Under the pieces are notes generated by a model that was not told the DNA's origin, searched no databases, and saw only the letters and a program-made list of their open reading frames with translations. Shown piece after piece: positions 49,083 to 57,780 of a DNA stretch of 64,000 nt. How positions within the stretch are numbered: the stretch's first letter is position 1; each line of letters starts with the position of its first letter. This DNA comes from Sphaerochaeta globosa str. Buddy (GTDB lineage Bacteria; Spirochaetota; Spirochaetia; Sphaerochaetales; Sphaerochaetaceae): positions 3,168,458-3,232,457 of the forward strand of contig NC_015152.1 of NCBI RefSeq assembly GCF_000190435.1. Direction: 5' to 3'. A program made the translations under genes and the position numbers.

Positions 49083-49733
49083 ATGCCCAAATGTATACAA
49101 AACAGCCTATCTGACCAAGTTTATACCATGCTCAAGGACCAAATCCTGTCCGGACAGCTGAAGGGAGGGATGAAAATCCCTGAAGAATCCTTGGCTGAGC
49201 AGTTCGGTGTTTCCCGCACTCCCATCCGCGAGGCCATCAGGCGCTTGGCCGAGTATGGCTTGATCACCATCAAACCAAGAAGCCATGCAACTGTCTCACT
49301 CATCTCCGAGCAGGAAGCAAATGATATCGCCCGTGTCCGTGTCACCTTGGAACAGCTTGCCATCGATTCAATCGATGAAGAGTCCTATGCACAGAACGTC
49401 AAGGAACTCTCCCGCTATGCAGCCGATTGCCAGTATGCCATGGGCATCGGAGACAGGGCGACGGTGTTTGAACAGGACAGCCTATTCCACCTCGCTTTGA
49501 TTCGTGCATCACGCAACAGTGCCCTTATCAGCATCAGTGAGCGACTGGATGCAAAAATCCAACAACTCCGCATAGCACAGAACCTGCCTGAGGATGAGCT
49601 CGCCTACTACCTTGCCCAGCACGCACAAATGATGACTCTGCTCAAAAACGGGGATAAGGAAGCTTGCAAGCGGATGCTGTACGAACACATCACCCACGAT
49701 TTGACCAGCCATGTCATGGGACAGAATGCATGA
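49083..49733 (+). CDS. GntR family transcriptional regulator (FadR/FCD subfamily)
   Basis: A 216-residue regulator. The N-terminal winged helix (about 8-70) includes LSDQVYTMLKDQILSGQLKGG and FGVSRTPIREAIRRLAEYGLI. The all-helical FCD effector domain follows, with metal/ligand His in FEQDSLFHLALIRASRN (Asp/His) and further His toward the C-terminus. Such proteins bind small carboxylates. TGTATACA lies within its own first codons (49092-49099), so it probably represses itself. The DUF362 gene overlaps its stop (ATGA). Confidence 0.92.
   Translation: MPKCIQNSLSDQVYTMLKDQILSGQLKGGMKIPEESLAEQFGVSRTPIREAIRRLAEYGLITIKPRSHATVSLISEQEANDIARVRVTLEQLAIDSIDEESYAQNVKELSRYAADCQYAMGIGDRATVFEQDSLFHLALIRASRNSALISISERLDAKIQQLRIAQNLPEDELAYYLAQHAQMMTLLKNGDKEACKRMLYEHITHDLTSHVMGQNA
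49091..49100. promoter_or_regulatory. GntR-type operator inside the start of the GntR gene
   Basis: ATGTATACAA, nine of ten bases as in the TTGTATACAA operators before the pdxA-like gene. It lies in codons 3-6 of the regulator gene. Confidence 0.5.
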
Positions 49734-50824
49734 ATAAACAGGATATCATCATCACCTATGGGTCGAATGCCTCGCTGATGACCAAGGCCCTTATGGAACG
49801 CATCGACATCGAAACACTGCTGCCCGACAAGAACGCATCAATCGCACTCAAGCCAAACCTTGTGGTGGCAGTCACCGCTGACAGCGGTGCCACCACCCAC
49901 CCGGAGATTGTCGTGGCAATCATCGAACATCTCCAAGGCCTTGGGTACCACAACATCAGCATCGTCGAAAGTGCTTGGGTGGGGGATTCCACCAAGGAAG
50001 GCTTTCGGGTCAACGGATATATCCAGATCAGCAAACAATACAAGGTACCTTTGGTGGATGTGAAAGACGACGCATATGTGAAAAAAACCGTCGACGGTAT
50101 CACCATGGAAGTGAGCAAGACCATTCTTGAGACCGATTTCCTCATCAGTCTTCCCGTCTTGAAGGGTCATTGCCAGACTGCCATGACCTGCGCCCTCAAG
50201 AATATGAAGGGTGCTCTCTCCGACCGTTCCAAACGTCTCTTTCACACGCTTGGCCTGAACCGACCAATCGCTGCCCTGAACAAAGTCAGAGCTGCCGACC
50301 TGGTTATCGTGGATAGCCTCAATGGAGATCTGGATTTTGAGGAAGGGGGAAATCCGATACAGACCAATCGGATGTTCGCCTGCCGTGACAGTGTGCTGTG
50401 CGATAGTTTTGGAGCAAGCCTGATGGGCTTTGAAAACCGGGACATACCCTACATCGAAATGGCACAGCAACTGGGTGTTGGAAGCACCGACCTTGCAAAG
50501 GCGGTGATGATTCAACTCAATGAGCCCAGTGACGAGGTTCCCCCAAGGCCGAGTGGAAGGGCCAACTACCTCGGAAAGTTCACCGAGCCCGACAGTGCAT
50601 GCTCCGCCTGCTATGGCAATCTCATCCATGCCCTCAAGCGCCTCGATGAGGTAAACCGCCTGAAGAATGTGAAGCAGCAAATCTGCATCGGGCAGGGTTA
50701 CAAGGGTAAGAGCGATCCTCTCAAGGTAGGAGTGGGTATCTGCACCCGTGGACTTGGCAAAAGCCTTGCGGGGTGTCCCCCGAAGGCTATTGATATGATT
50801 AAATTCATCAAGGAGCTAGAATAG
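49730..50824 (+). CDS. DUF362 domain protein with possible iron-sulfur site
   Basis: A 364-residue protein of the DUF362 family, function unknown. Blocks are ASIALKPNLVVAVTADSGATTHPEIV, SLPVLKGHCQTAMTCALKNMKG and DLVIVDSLNGDLDFEEGG. The C-terminal part has CSACYGNL plus two later Cys (VGICTRGLGKSLAGCPP), a spacing that could hold an Fe-S cluster. Start ATG at 49730 overlaps the GntR stop (ATGA), so it is co-expressed with the regulator. It overlaps the convergent aldo/keto reductase by 9 nt. Confidence 0.82.
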   Translation: MNKQDIIITYGSNASLMTKALMERIDIETLLPDKNASIALKPNLVVAVTADSGATTHPEIVVAIIEHLQGLGYHNISIVESAWVGDSTKEGFRVNGYIQISKQYKVPLVDVKDDAYVKKTVDGITMEVSKTILETDFLISLPVLKGHCQTAMTCALKNMKGALSDRSKRLFHTLGLNRPIAALNKVRAADLVIVDSLNGDLDFEEGGNPIQTNRMFACRDSVLCDSFGASLMGFENRDIPYIEMAQQLGVGSTDLAKAVMIQLNEPSDEVPPRPSGRANYLGKFTEPDSACSACYGNLIHALKRLDEVNRLKNVKQQICIGQGYKGKSDPLKVGVGICTRGLGKSLAGCPPKAIDMIKFIKELE

Positions 50825-51784
50825 CGTTCTTGCAAGGGAGTCGATGATTGTCCAGTCCTTGGAAGAGAGTGTAAGCAAGCCTGCCTTGCTGTTCTCCTCA
50901 ATCTGGCTGGGCTTTCTTGCTCCGCACAGGACATTCATGGTGCCTGTTGCCTGTCTGGTCCATGCTATTACCAGGTTTCCCACCGTCGCATGATACTTTT
51001 CTGCAAGGGTTTCAATCGAGTCGAGCAAGGTAAGCACCTTGGCCCGGTTCTCCATCTTGTACCAGACGACCGAAGCTTTAGCAGTCCCTACAACATTTTC
51101 AGAGAGAGCAGCCTTTCCGGTGAGCACACCGCGTTCAAGCGGGCTGTAGGCTTGGAAGGTAATGTGGTTATCGGCACAATATGATGCAAGGTTTGCCTTG
51201 TCTTGGGAAAGCAGACTGAATCGCTCCTGCACCAATGCAGGGGTTCCGTACTTCTGGTAGGCTTTCAATTCCTCCAAGCTTACATTGCAGGCTCCGTAAC
51301 TGCGGATTTTCCCTTGTTGCTTGAGCAGTTCAAAAACCTCAATTGTCTCTTCAACGGGGGTATAGAAGGGAGGAATCGACTGCCAGTGAGTCAAGAGCAG
51401 ATCGATATAGTCGGTCTTCAGGCGAACAAGGCTCTCTTCGACCTGTTTGATGATGCTCTTTTTACTGAGATTGCGCCGAATAGTGACTCCATCACGGCTC
51501 TTATGGACCGACCCTTCATCGGATTCTCCCCAGACCAGGCCGCATTTGGTGGCCAAAACAGCGCTGTGCCGCTTGCCCTCCAAGGCAGTGCCGAGCAACT
51601 GCTCGCTCAGCCCGTTTCCATAGGCGGGGGCGGTGTCGATGAAGTTGATGCCAAGCTCAAGAGAACGGTGTACGGTTTTGATTGCCAAGGAAGGATCACT
51701 ATCCCCCCAGCTGTCCCCTCCCCCCATAGCCCAGGTTCCCAGGGCGATGGAAGACACATCGATATCGGTGGTGCCCAGTTTCAT
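50816..51784 (-). CDS. Aldo/keto reductase
   Basis: A 322-residue NADPH-dependent TIM-barrel oxidoreductase. The catalytic tetrad is visible: Asp and Tyr in NFIDTAPAYGNGLSEQLLG, Lys in AVLATKCGL, and His in YIDLLLTHWQSIP. The cofactor region includes GARKPSQIEENSKA. The ATG at 51784 overlaps the upstream stop (ATGA) and has GGAG 8 nt before it, so it was preferred to ATGs at 51799 and 51793. Likely reduces an intermediate in the same sugar-acid pathway. Confidence 0.9.
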   Translation of the reverse strand: MKLGTTDIDVSSIALGTWAMGGGDSWGDSDPSLAIKTVHRSLELGINFIDTAPAYGNGLSEQLLGTALEGKRHSAVLATKCGLVWGESDEGSVHKSRDGVTIRRNLSKKSIIKQVEESLVRLKTDYIDLLLTHWQSIPPFYTPVEETIEVFELLKQQGKIRSYGACNVSLEELKAYQKYGTPALVQERFSLLSQDKANLASYCADNHITFQAYSPLERGVLTGKAALSENVVGTAKASVVWYKMENRAKVLTLLDSIETLAEKYHATVGNLVIAWTRQATGTMNVLCGARKPSQIEENSKAGLLTLSSKDWTIIDSLARTLF

Positions 51785-52695
51785 TGTACGCATCTCCATG
51801 CAGCAAGCAACGTTCGTTTGGCATTCGCCACGACAAGATCAGCATCCTCATCCCCCTGAGGCTTAACCTCAAAGGAAAGCGTATTTGAACCGCCTTCGGA
51901 CAAATATCCGATATCCTTCATCTTCTGGAGGAAGGCTGCAAGATACTCTGTATCGTTCTCACTGCCGGGGTAGCCGAAACGCGGGTGATAATCCCCATAG
52001 CTTGGATGATTCGGATCGCTGATCAAGGTATTTCCTACATGTACGTGACGGATGAAGGGAATAATGGGATCTACTGCCTCATCGATGGTCTCACCAATCA
52101 TAGGAATGTGGGAGCAGTCGATCATAATGCCGAAATTGTCATACTCGCTACACACCGCCATTGCATACTGCCTTACCAAGGAAGCTGGACCGAGCAGGGA
52201 TTTCTTATCGATGGTGTGATCAAAAACTTCCAGAACCACCGGCATGGAGCCCTTGCTTTTGGCATAGGAGCAAATCTCTTTTGTACTGGTAATCAAAGCC
52301 GTAAGATAGGCCTGCTCGTTGCCTGCCTCATAGCCTCGGGAGAGGAACTGAAACTCACTGCACCCTAGCCTATACGCTTCATCGATGCCTTGCTTCAGTG
52401 CCTGCACTGCTTGCATGCGCTGTGATTCATCAAGACTATTGATGTTCAATTTCCGGGAAAAGAGCAATGAATGACCGCTGAAGGTGGAATCGCAGTGTGC
52501 AGTTGCTATCATAGCCGGCACTTCCTCTTGCAAGGAAGCAAACGGCAGGGAGCCCAACTCAACTACACAGAAGAAAGGATCGACCAGAACCTTCTTCAGA
52601 GCAGCTTTATACTCCTGTTCGCTTTTTGTGCAAGCAGGATATGCCATGGAGAGGACAATGCCAAGGTTGCAGTAGTTGTGGATGTTCTCTCTCAT
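51781..52695 (-). CDS. TIM-barrel sugar isomerase/epimerase (xylose isomerase-like)
   Basis: A 304-residue xylose-isomerase-like protein. Candidate metal ligands are Glu in MPVVLEVFDHTID, Asp and His in FGIMIDCSHIPMIGE, His in FIRHVHVGNTLI and Glu in NTLSFEVKPQGDE. Substrate unknown. Start ATG at 52695, one base after the racemase-like gene's stop, with GAGG upstream. It differs strongly from the isomerase at 44813, so the two probably act on different compounds. Confidence 0.82.
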   Translation of the reverse strand: MRENIHNYCNLGIVLSMAYPACTKSEQEYKAALKKVLVDPFFCVVELGSLPFASLQEEVPAMIATAHCDSTFSGHSLLFSRKLNINSLDESQRMQAVQALKQGIDEAYRLGCSEFQFLSRGYEAGNEQAYLTALITSTKEICSYAKSKGSMPVVLEVFDHTIDKKSLLGPASLVRQYAMAVCSEYDNFGIMIDCSHIPMIGETIDEAVDPIIPFIRHVHVGNTLISDPNHPSYGDYHPRFGYPGSENDTEYLAAFLQKMKDIGYLSEGGSNTLSFEVKPQGDEDADLVVANAKRTLLAAWRCVQ

Positions 52696-52696
52696 C

Positions 52697-53356
52697 TCAC
52701 ATTTCCTCAAGCATTTTCTTCACTTTCTGGCAGCAGAGAATCGGTGAAGCAAGTACCGGTACACCGGCTATCTCCTGCGCCTGGTGTTGCAGATGACCCA
52801 TGGAGGCTTGGGCAAGAACGATGCAGTCAAACCCTTTCACTTCCCTGATCATCTCAAGGACCAGACGGTCATGGGTGGACATATCACCGGCGCGCATCGC
52901 TGTGTAGGCAGGTTCGTGGTCTTGGGCATCCACTTCAATCTCAACACCGGCGAGTTTGGCTTCCTGCTCAAGCTTTGCAATGGTCGGCTTGAGGGTGCTC
53001 ATCGCTGTTGCAACAATCTTGATTCGTCTGCCGATACGCACAGCCTGTTCAGTCATTGCATCGTCGATGGCAACAATCGGGACATTGATGAATGGCCTGA
53101 TGAGTTGTACAGCCGGGGTGAGCGTTGAACACGTGACTACAATCAAGTCGGCCTTGGTGAGTTCACAGGATTTCAAATCATTGAAGAGACGATTGCGGTT
53201 CTCGTTGGAGAAGTACCCGATTTCTGCCGGGTCGGAGGCCAAGAACTCATCCAACAAGTTGTGAATCTTCAATGGCTGGCCTACCACTTGCTCCAGCAGT
53301 TGGGAAAAACTCGCGAGTACCGGTCGCACCGTATGAACAAGGGCAATTCGTTTCAT
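52697..53356 (-). CDS. Asp/Glu/hydantoin racemase superfamily protein
   Basis: A 219-residue protein with the two-domain fold of Asp/Glu racemases. The first catalytic Cys is present (LIVVTCSTLTPAV, residue about 75). The second Cys position is replaced: VLAQASMGHL, where A-C-A/T-S is usual. With one Cys it may act as a decarboxylase or isomerase rather than a racemase. GAGGTGAG precedes the ATG. It is probably reached by readthrough of the terminator behind tctC. Confidence 0.82.
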   Translation of the reverse strand: MKRIALVHTVRPVLASFSQLLEQVVGQPLKIHNLLDEFLASDPAEIGYFSNENRNRLFNDLKSCELTKADLIVVTCSTLTPAVQLIRPFINVPIVAIDDAMTEQAVRIGRRIKIVATAMSTLKPTIAKLEQEAKLAGVEIEVDAQDHEPAYTAMRAGDMSTHDRLVLEMIREVKGFDCIVLAQASMGHLQHQAQEIAGVPVLASPILCCQKVKKMLEEM

Positions 53357-53378
53357 ATTCTCACCTCATGATTTGATA

Positions 53379-53414
53379 AAAAGGGATGAAGGTTTCATCT
53401 CCCCCATCCCTTTT
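53379..53414 (-). terminator. Terminator after the second tctC
   Basis: On the minus strand, AAAAGGGATG and CATCCCTTTT form a 10-bp stem, followed by TTTTTATC. Located in the 98-nt gap between tctC and the racemase-like gene. Confidence 0.75.
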
Positions 53415-53454
53415 GTGTAGTATACATCAGATGCAGAGCCGCATCGCAGATTAC

Positions 53455-54444
53455 TTATTTCCCGATGGAAGCAAGATAATCCTTCTGGAACTGTACACCA
53501 TAGGCTCTGAAGGTCTCAGAATCCATGTAATCGGGTACCAGCTTCTGCTTCTCGATATAACCCTTGTTCCAGTTCTCGGTCTCGGAAACCTTCTTGAACA
53601 CGTCGGTCCAGTAAGCAACTGCTTCAGCACTCATGGACTTCGGGGCTACGATCGATCTCCAGTTGGGGACCTCGACGTTCTTGTAGCCGAACTCACTGAG
53701 TGTAGGAGCGGAATTGAGGTTGCCGGGGAAACGGCTGGTGGAAAGGGCCAAGATTGGCTTAATCTTACCGGCTTCAACATACTGGGAAGCAGCAGCAGGC
53801 TTGGAGATCAAGAGATCGAAGTGTCCTCCCAGAATGCCGGTAATGGCACCACTGGTTGCATCGTGAGCGATATAGGAGAACTGGTCTTCGGTCACGCCGA
53901 TTTCCTTGATCAAGGCAGCGTGGCAACCAATGTCGTCACCCTTGGAACCACCAAGAACAATTCTCTCACCATTCTTCAGGGCAGCCATTACTTCCTCAAA
54001 GCTCTTGTACTTGGAGTACTCGCCGATGAAGAGCAGGTGCTTGTCTACAGCCATATGGGCGATGGGTTGGAAGTTCTCAAAACGGTTTGCAGTATTCTTT
54101 ACCATCGGCATGAGGTCACCACTGTTGAAGGTCAGCAGGGTGTGGTCAGCCTGGACACCAGCCTTTATCTGGGAAACCAGAAGGCGGCCTACTTCACCAG
54201 CACCGTCGGTCTTATACTGAACGACAACATTCTGGCCATTGAGCAGGTTCTCACCTACTGCGATATCCATGATGGTGCGGGTAAAAATATCAGAACCACC
54301 ACCGGGGGAACTGGTCACGTACCAATCGATGTTCTTGGTAGGAACGAAGGTCTTTGCCCCACCGGTAGCTTCAGCTTGGCCGGCAGCGAATACGGACATG
54401 CTTACGAGCAGTACGATACTGAGCAGGATAGCAAGTTTTTTCAT
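53455..54444 (-). CDS. tctC: Tripartite tricarboxylate transporter substrate-binding protein (second system)
   Basis: A 329-residue periplasmic protein with a signal peptide (KKLAILLSIVLLVSMSVFAAG). The ligand loop is WYVTSSPGGGSDIFTRTIM (S-P-G-G-G-S-D replacing P-x-x-x-G-G), with GGSKGDDIGCHAAL in the second lobe, so its ligand differs from that of the first TctC at 28149. It is the last gene of the pdxA-tctB-tctA-tctC series before a terminator. Confidence 0.9.
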   Translation of the reverse strand: MKKLAILLSIVLLVSMSVFAAGQAEATGGAKTFVPTKNIDWYVTSSPGGGSDIFTRTIMDIAVGENLLNGQNVVVQYKTDGAGEVGRLLVSQIKAGVQADHTLLTFNSGDLMPMVKNTANRFENFQPIAHMAVDKHLLFIGEYSKYKSFEEVMAALKNGERIVLGGSKGDDIGCHAALIKEIGVTEDQFSYIAHDATSGAITGILGGHFDLLISKPAAASQYVEAGKIKPILALSTSRFPGNLNSAPTLSEFGYKNVEVPNWRSIVAPKSMSAEAVAYWTDVFKKVSETENWNKGYIEKQKLVPDYMDSETFRAYGVQFQKDYLASIGK

Positions 54445-54469
54445 GATCTTATCTCCTATTTGTTTCTTT

Positions 54470-54485
54470 CAGGACACCTGTCCTG
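54470..54485 (-). other. Small hairpin between tctA and tctC
   Basis: CAGGAC-ACCT-GTCCTG, a perfect 6-bp stem in the 76-nt gap. As in the first tct operon, a hairpin lies next to the binding-protein gene. Confidence 0.45.
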
Positions 54486-54520
54486 GAATTCCCTATTCTT
54501 TCCAACTCGTACAAGCTGGA

Positions 54521-56032
54521 TTATTTCGTTTTCAGAACCTTTGCTTTGCGCAATACAAACTTAATCACCGGGGTCAGGATAATTGCGAAGAGAACGAGAA
54601 GCAGGAAAGCTGAAATCGGCTTATCGAAGAAAATATCAAGCTTTCCGTTGCTGATGATGAAACTCTTTCTCATGTTCGACTCCAAGAGAGGGGCAAGAAC
54701 AAAGGCAAGCAACATCGGAGCAACGCCATACCCATTGCGGTCGAGAATGTAGCCAAATACTCCAGAGAGGAACATGATGATCACGCCATACATCGAGTTG
54801 GAGGTACTATAGCCACCAATAACACACACTACGGTGATGATCGGGATCAACATGCGGACCGGCACAGTAAGAATCTTGATCAGGAAGGGAATAATTCCCA
54901 CTGCGATAATCAAGGTCAGAATGTTTGCAACAAAAAGGCTGGCGATCAAACCCCAGGCAAAGTCGGGATTGGTGGAGAAAAGCAGAGGACCGGGGTTTAA
55001 GCCCCACATCATCAGACCACCGAGCAACACAGCACCAGTACCGGATCCCGGAATTCCCAAGGCAAGCAAGGGGGCGAAGGAACCTGCAGCTGCTGCGTTG
55101 TTTGCAGCTTCACAAGAAGCTATACCCTCGATTGCGCCACTTCCAAGCGGCTCCTCACTCTTGAAGGCCTTTTGCATGGCATAGCCAAGGAACGCTCCGG
55201 TGGTAGCACCTGCTCCGGGAAGCACTCCTACAAAGGTTCCCATAAAACCACTTCTGATGGCAGGAGGCAACAGCCTTCTGAAATCATGGGCGGTAAGCAT
55301 TGAACCTCGAATTGTCAGTTTCTGATTAAGGTTTGCCTCAACCTTTTTATTTCGTTCTTCCATCAGCTTGAGTACTTGGCTGAATCCTACGGCCCCGATG
55401 ACAAATGGCGTGAAGGGTATGCCTCCAAGCAAATACATGCTGCCAAAATCGAAGCGGGGACTGCCGGTAAGGGTATCCATACCCATGGTAGCCAATAGGA
55501 TGCCAACCATGGTCAGAACAACACCCTTGGTCGGACTCTCGCCTACCAGCCAGCCGATTGAGGTCATTGCGACCAGCAAAAGGGAGGTCATTTCGGCAGG
55601 ACCAAACTTCAAGCCAAGGTCGGCGAGCAGCGGTCCCATGAAGGTAAGGATAAGCATCCCGATCAAGCCACCGATGAAGGATGATGTATTAGCAGTAAAC
55701 AGGGCTTGACCGGGACGATTTTTCTTGGTTGCCATCGGGTATCCATCCAGGGTGGTCATAACTGCAGGAGAGTCGCCGGGGATGTTGAGTAAAATTGCAC
55801 TGAAGGAACCGCCATACATGTTGGCGTAGTACAACGAGCCAAGCATGATGATTGCGGTTGTCGGATTGAACTTATAGGTAAGCGGCAATAGCAAGGCTAC
55901 ACCTGCAAGAGACCCGATACCGGGCATTGCTCCAACGATCAAGCCCAGGACGGCTCCCAGCAAGGTCACCAATACATTTTCCAAGGTGAGGACTACTGAA
56001 AAGCCCATGAACAACATTTGTAGATTTTCCAT
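54521..56032 (-). CDS. tctA: Tripartite tricarboxylate transporter large membrane subunit TctA (second system)
   Basis: A 503-residue protein with about 12 membrane helices. The paired TctA loops are GAMPGIGSLAGVALLLPL and NMYGGSFSAILLNIPGDSPAVMTTLDGYPMA in the first half, GVLPGAGATTGAFLGYAM and APLLALGIPGSGTGAVLLGGL in the second. It follows tctB by 10 nt. It is clearly a different subfamily from TctA at 29735 (loop residues differ), in keeping with a different substrate. Confidence 0.93.
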   Translation of the reverse strand: MENLQMLFMGFSVVLTLENVLVTLLGAVLGLIVGAMPGIGSLAGVALLLPLTYKFNPTTAIIMLGSLYYANMYGGSFSAILLNIPGDSPAVMTTLDGYPMATKKNRPGQALFTANTSSFIGGLIGMLILTFMGPLLADLGLKFGPAEMTSLLLVAMTSIGWLVGESPTKGVVLTMVGILLATMGMDTLTGSPRFDFGSMYLLGGIPFTPFVIGAVGFSQVLKLMEERNKKVEANLNQKLTIRGSMLTAHDFRRLLPPAIRSGFMGTFVGVLPGAGATTGAFLGYAMQKAFKSEEPLGSGAIEGIASCEAANNAAAAGSFAPLLALGIPGSGTGAVLLGGLMMWGLNPGPLLFSTNPDFAWGLIASLFVANILTLIIAVGIIPFLIKILTVPVRMLIPIITVVCVIGGYSTSNSMYGVIIMFLSGVFGYILDRNGYGVAPMLLAFVLAPLLESNMRKSFIISNGKLDIFFDKPISAFLLLVLFAIILTPVIKFVLRKAKVLKTK

Positions 56033-56042
56033 AGTATGCCTC

Positions 56043-56519
56043 TCAGTATGCGATCATTTCGTAGATAATGCCTTTAGGGAAAGGAACCCCAAGCCACATC
56101 ACGAATGCGCCAAGGACGATTGCCATGATCACGGCAAATCCAATCAAGGTTGCTTTCCAGCTGAATTTCTCAAACCAGCGCAGCCACAGCAACACAAACA
56201 GGGCAAGACTCGGAAGCATACCGATAACCAAGGTTGCGAGCATGATGGCTAGTACACCCAATGCCGGATACCAGTTCTCGATTGGAAATCCAGGACTCTC
56301 TTCCTTCAGCGACCCAATAAAAGCAAGTATGCTCAAGCCCAACAGCAAGAAACCGATGATGGTGGGGAAGAAGCCTGGAAGAGGTCCCCTCACCTCATGC
56401 ATGAATCCATATTTGGTTATTCCGAAATAGATAAAAACAATAGCGATTATTGCAGTAACTACCGGAATCACCATTTTGCTCGAAATCTTCTTGGTCAGCA
56501 TATGTGCGTTACTCCTCAT
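56043..56519 (-). CDS. tctB: Tripartite tricarboxylate transporter small membrane subunit TctB (second system)
   Basis: A 158-residue membrane protein with four hydrophobic helices and the TctB-like RGPLPGFFPTIIGFLLLGLSIL segment. It begins in an ATGA overlap with the pdxA-like stop. The call rests on topology, this motif and its place next to tctA. Confidence 0.85.
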   Translation of the reverse strand: MRSNAHMLTKKISSKMVIPVVTAIIAIVFIYFGITKYGFMHEVRGPLPGFFPTIIGFLLLGLSILAFIGSLKEESPGFPIENWYPALGVLAIMLATLVIGMLPSLALFVLLWLRWFEKFSWKATLIGFAVIMAIVLGAFVMWLGVPFPKGIIYEMIAY

Positions 56520-57523
56520 GCCTGCTTCTGCAGGTGACTAGCCATGCGGGAAGCCATCTTGACTGCATTCTCAAATGCACTGGTCTTCACGATGCCCTTC
56601 CCTGCTATATCATAAGCCGTACCATGAGCACACGTCACTATCGGCTCAGGGAGTCCTCCTGCTATGGTGATGCCTTCATCGAAACCGCGCAGTTTCAGGG
56701 CGATCTGACCCTGGTCATGATACATCGTCACCACTCCATCGAACTCTCCACGGAAAGCCTTGATGAAGGTGATATCACTGGGATAGGGGCCGGAAGCATC
56801 AATTCCCATTTCCTTTGCTTTAGCAATGGCAGGTTCAATGACGTCAATTTCCTCACGGCCGCACATGCCATGCTCTCCGGCATGGGGATTGAGGGCGGCA
56901 AGGGCGAGCCTTGGCTTTGCGATGCCGCTGTTCTTCAGGGAAGCATTCGCCAGTCTTACTGCACGGAGAATCCTGTCGACGGTGAGGTTCTTGCTGACCT
57001 CGGAAATGGGAATATGACTGGTGGTCCTGGTAGTCCACAGGTCTCCCAGTACGTTGATCTCACCAAAGGGTTCGGTGTGGCCGAACAGCTGGGCAAGATA
57101 GTGATGTTCGCTCTCAAGCTCACAACCAGCTTCCTTCAGACCGGCCTTGTTGAAGGGACCGAAGCAGAAACCTTCAATCAATTTTGCCTTATACAGTTCA
57201 ACACCCAATTTCAGGGCATGCAGGTTCGCCTTTCCGGCTTCAATGGTCAGCTTGCCGAATGAAACGATTGAGGGATCTTGGTCCTTCTGGTCCAAAACCG
57301 CCAGATTTGCATTCCAATCAATCTGGGAAATATCAGAGACTATCTGAAGGGGTACCGAAGAGCCGACAACGGTAAAGGCGCGCTCAAGAATCCGAGCGTC
57401 ACCGATGATCACTGGTCTGCAATAGGAAGCGAAGAACTTCTTCACTGCAAGCTTTGCAACAATCTCTGGACCAACTCCGGCACCGTCGCCGATCAGGATA
57501 CCCAATACAGGTTTATTATTCAT
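56516..57523 (-). CDS. PdxA-like 4-phospho-hydroxyacid dehydrogenase (PdxA2 type)
   Basis: A 335-residue NAD-dependent decarboxylating dehydrogenase related to 4-hydroxythreonine-4-phosphate dehydrogenase. Metal-ligand His residues are in SEHHYLAQLFG, VVTMYHDQGQIALKL and TCAHGTAYDIAG; the N-terminal ILIGDGAGVGPEIV is typical. Catabolic PdxA2 enzymes act on 4-phospho-threonate or -erythronate, giving DHAP and CO2; linkage to a Tct transporter supports a catabolic over a vitamin B6 role. No DUF1537 tetronate kinase is nearby. GGGAG precedes the ATG at 57523. Transcribed from a sigma-54 promoter. Confidence 0.87.
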   Translation of the reverse strand: MNNKPVLGILIGDGAGVGPEIVAKLAVKKFFASYCRPVIIGDARILERAFTVVGSSVPLQIVSDISQIDWNANLAVLDQKDQDPSIVSFGKLTIEAGKANLHALKLGVELYKAKLIEGFCFGPFNKAGLKEAGCELESEHHYLAQLFGHTEPFGEINVLGDLWTTRTTSHIPISEVSKNLTVDRILRAVRLANASLKNSGIAKPRLALAALNPHAGEHGMCGREEIDVIEPAIAKAKEMGIDASGPYPSDITFIKAFRGEFDGVVTMYHDQGQIALKLRGFDEGITIAGGLPEPIVTCAHGTAYDIAGKGIVKTSAFENAVKMASRMASHLQKQA

Positions 57524-57584
57524 GAAAAACTCCCTTATCATAGAACAGAGGCACAAACAGCGTGAGCCTGATACAAGGGATATA

Positions 57585-57600
57585 GCAACTTGCGTGCCAA
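57585..57600 (-). promoter_or_regulatory. Sigma-54 promoter of the pdxA-like/tct operon
   Basis: On the minus strand TTGGCACGCAAGTTGC, a full consensus match with GG (57598-57597) and GC (57586-57585) 10 nt apart. Transcription would start near 57573, giving a leader of about 50 nt. Confidence 0.9.
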
Positions 57601-57610
57601 CTTTCATTTA

Positions 57611-57649
57611 TTGTATACAATTTTGATATTTTACTAAATTTGTATACAA
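57611..57649. promoter_or_regulatory. Two GntR-type operators upstream of the sigma-54 promoter
   Basis: TTGTATACAA at 57611-57620 and 57640-57649, perfect palindromes 29 bp apart. They lie between the sigma-54 promoter and the activator repeats, so a bound repressor could block DNA looping. Confidence 0.7.
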
Positions 57650-57724
57650 GTATTTCGTGTTTGTTTAACTAGATACGAGACTGTGGGTATAGATTTCACA
57701 AAAAAGAGCGTAACAACAGCAATA

Positions 57725-57780
57725 TGTTTCATTGTTTCATATGAATGTTTCATGTTTCATTTGAAACTATATTGAAACAT
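57725..57780. promoter_or_regulatory. TGTTTCAT repeat cluster, probable binding sites of the PrpR-like activator
   Basis: TGTTTCAT occurs at 57725, 57733, 57746 and 57753, and inverted (ATTGAAACAT) at 57771-57780. GTTTCATTTGAAAC (57754-57767) is a perfect 14-bp palindrome. The cluster is about 130-180 bp upstream of the -24 element, the usual enhancer distance, and directly behind the activator gene. Confidence 0.7.

Noticed and set aside
53417-53428. TGTAGTATACAT as a further GntR operator before the racemase-like gene
   Set aside because: It keeps only the GTATAC core, lacks the TTG/CAA ends, and lies inside the terminator region of the upstream gene.
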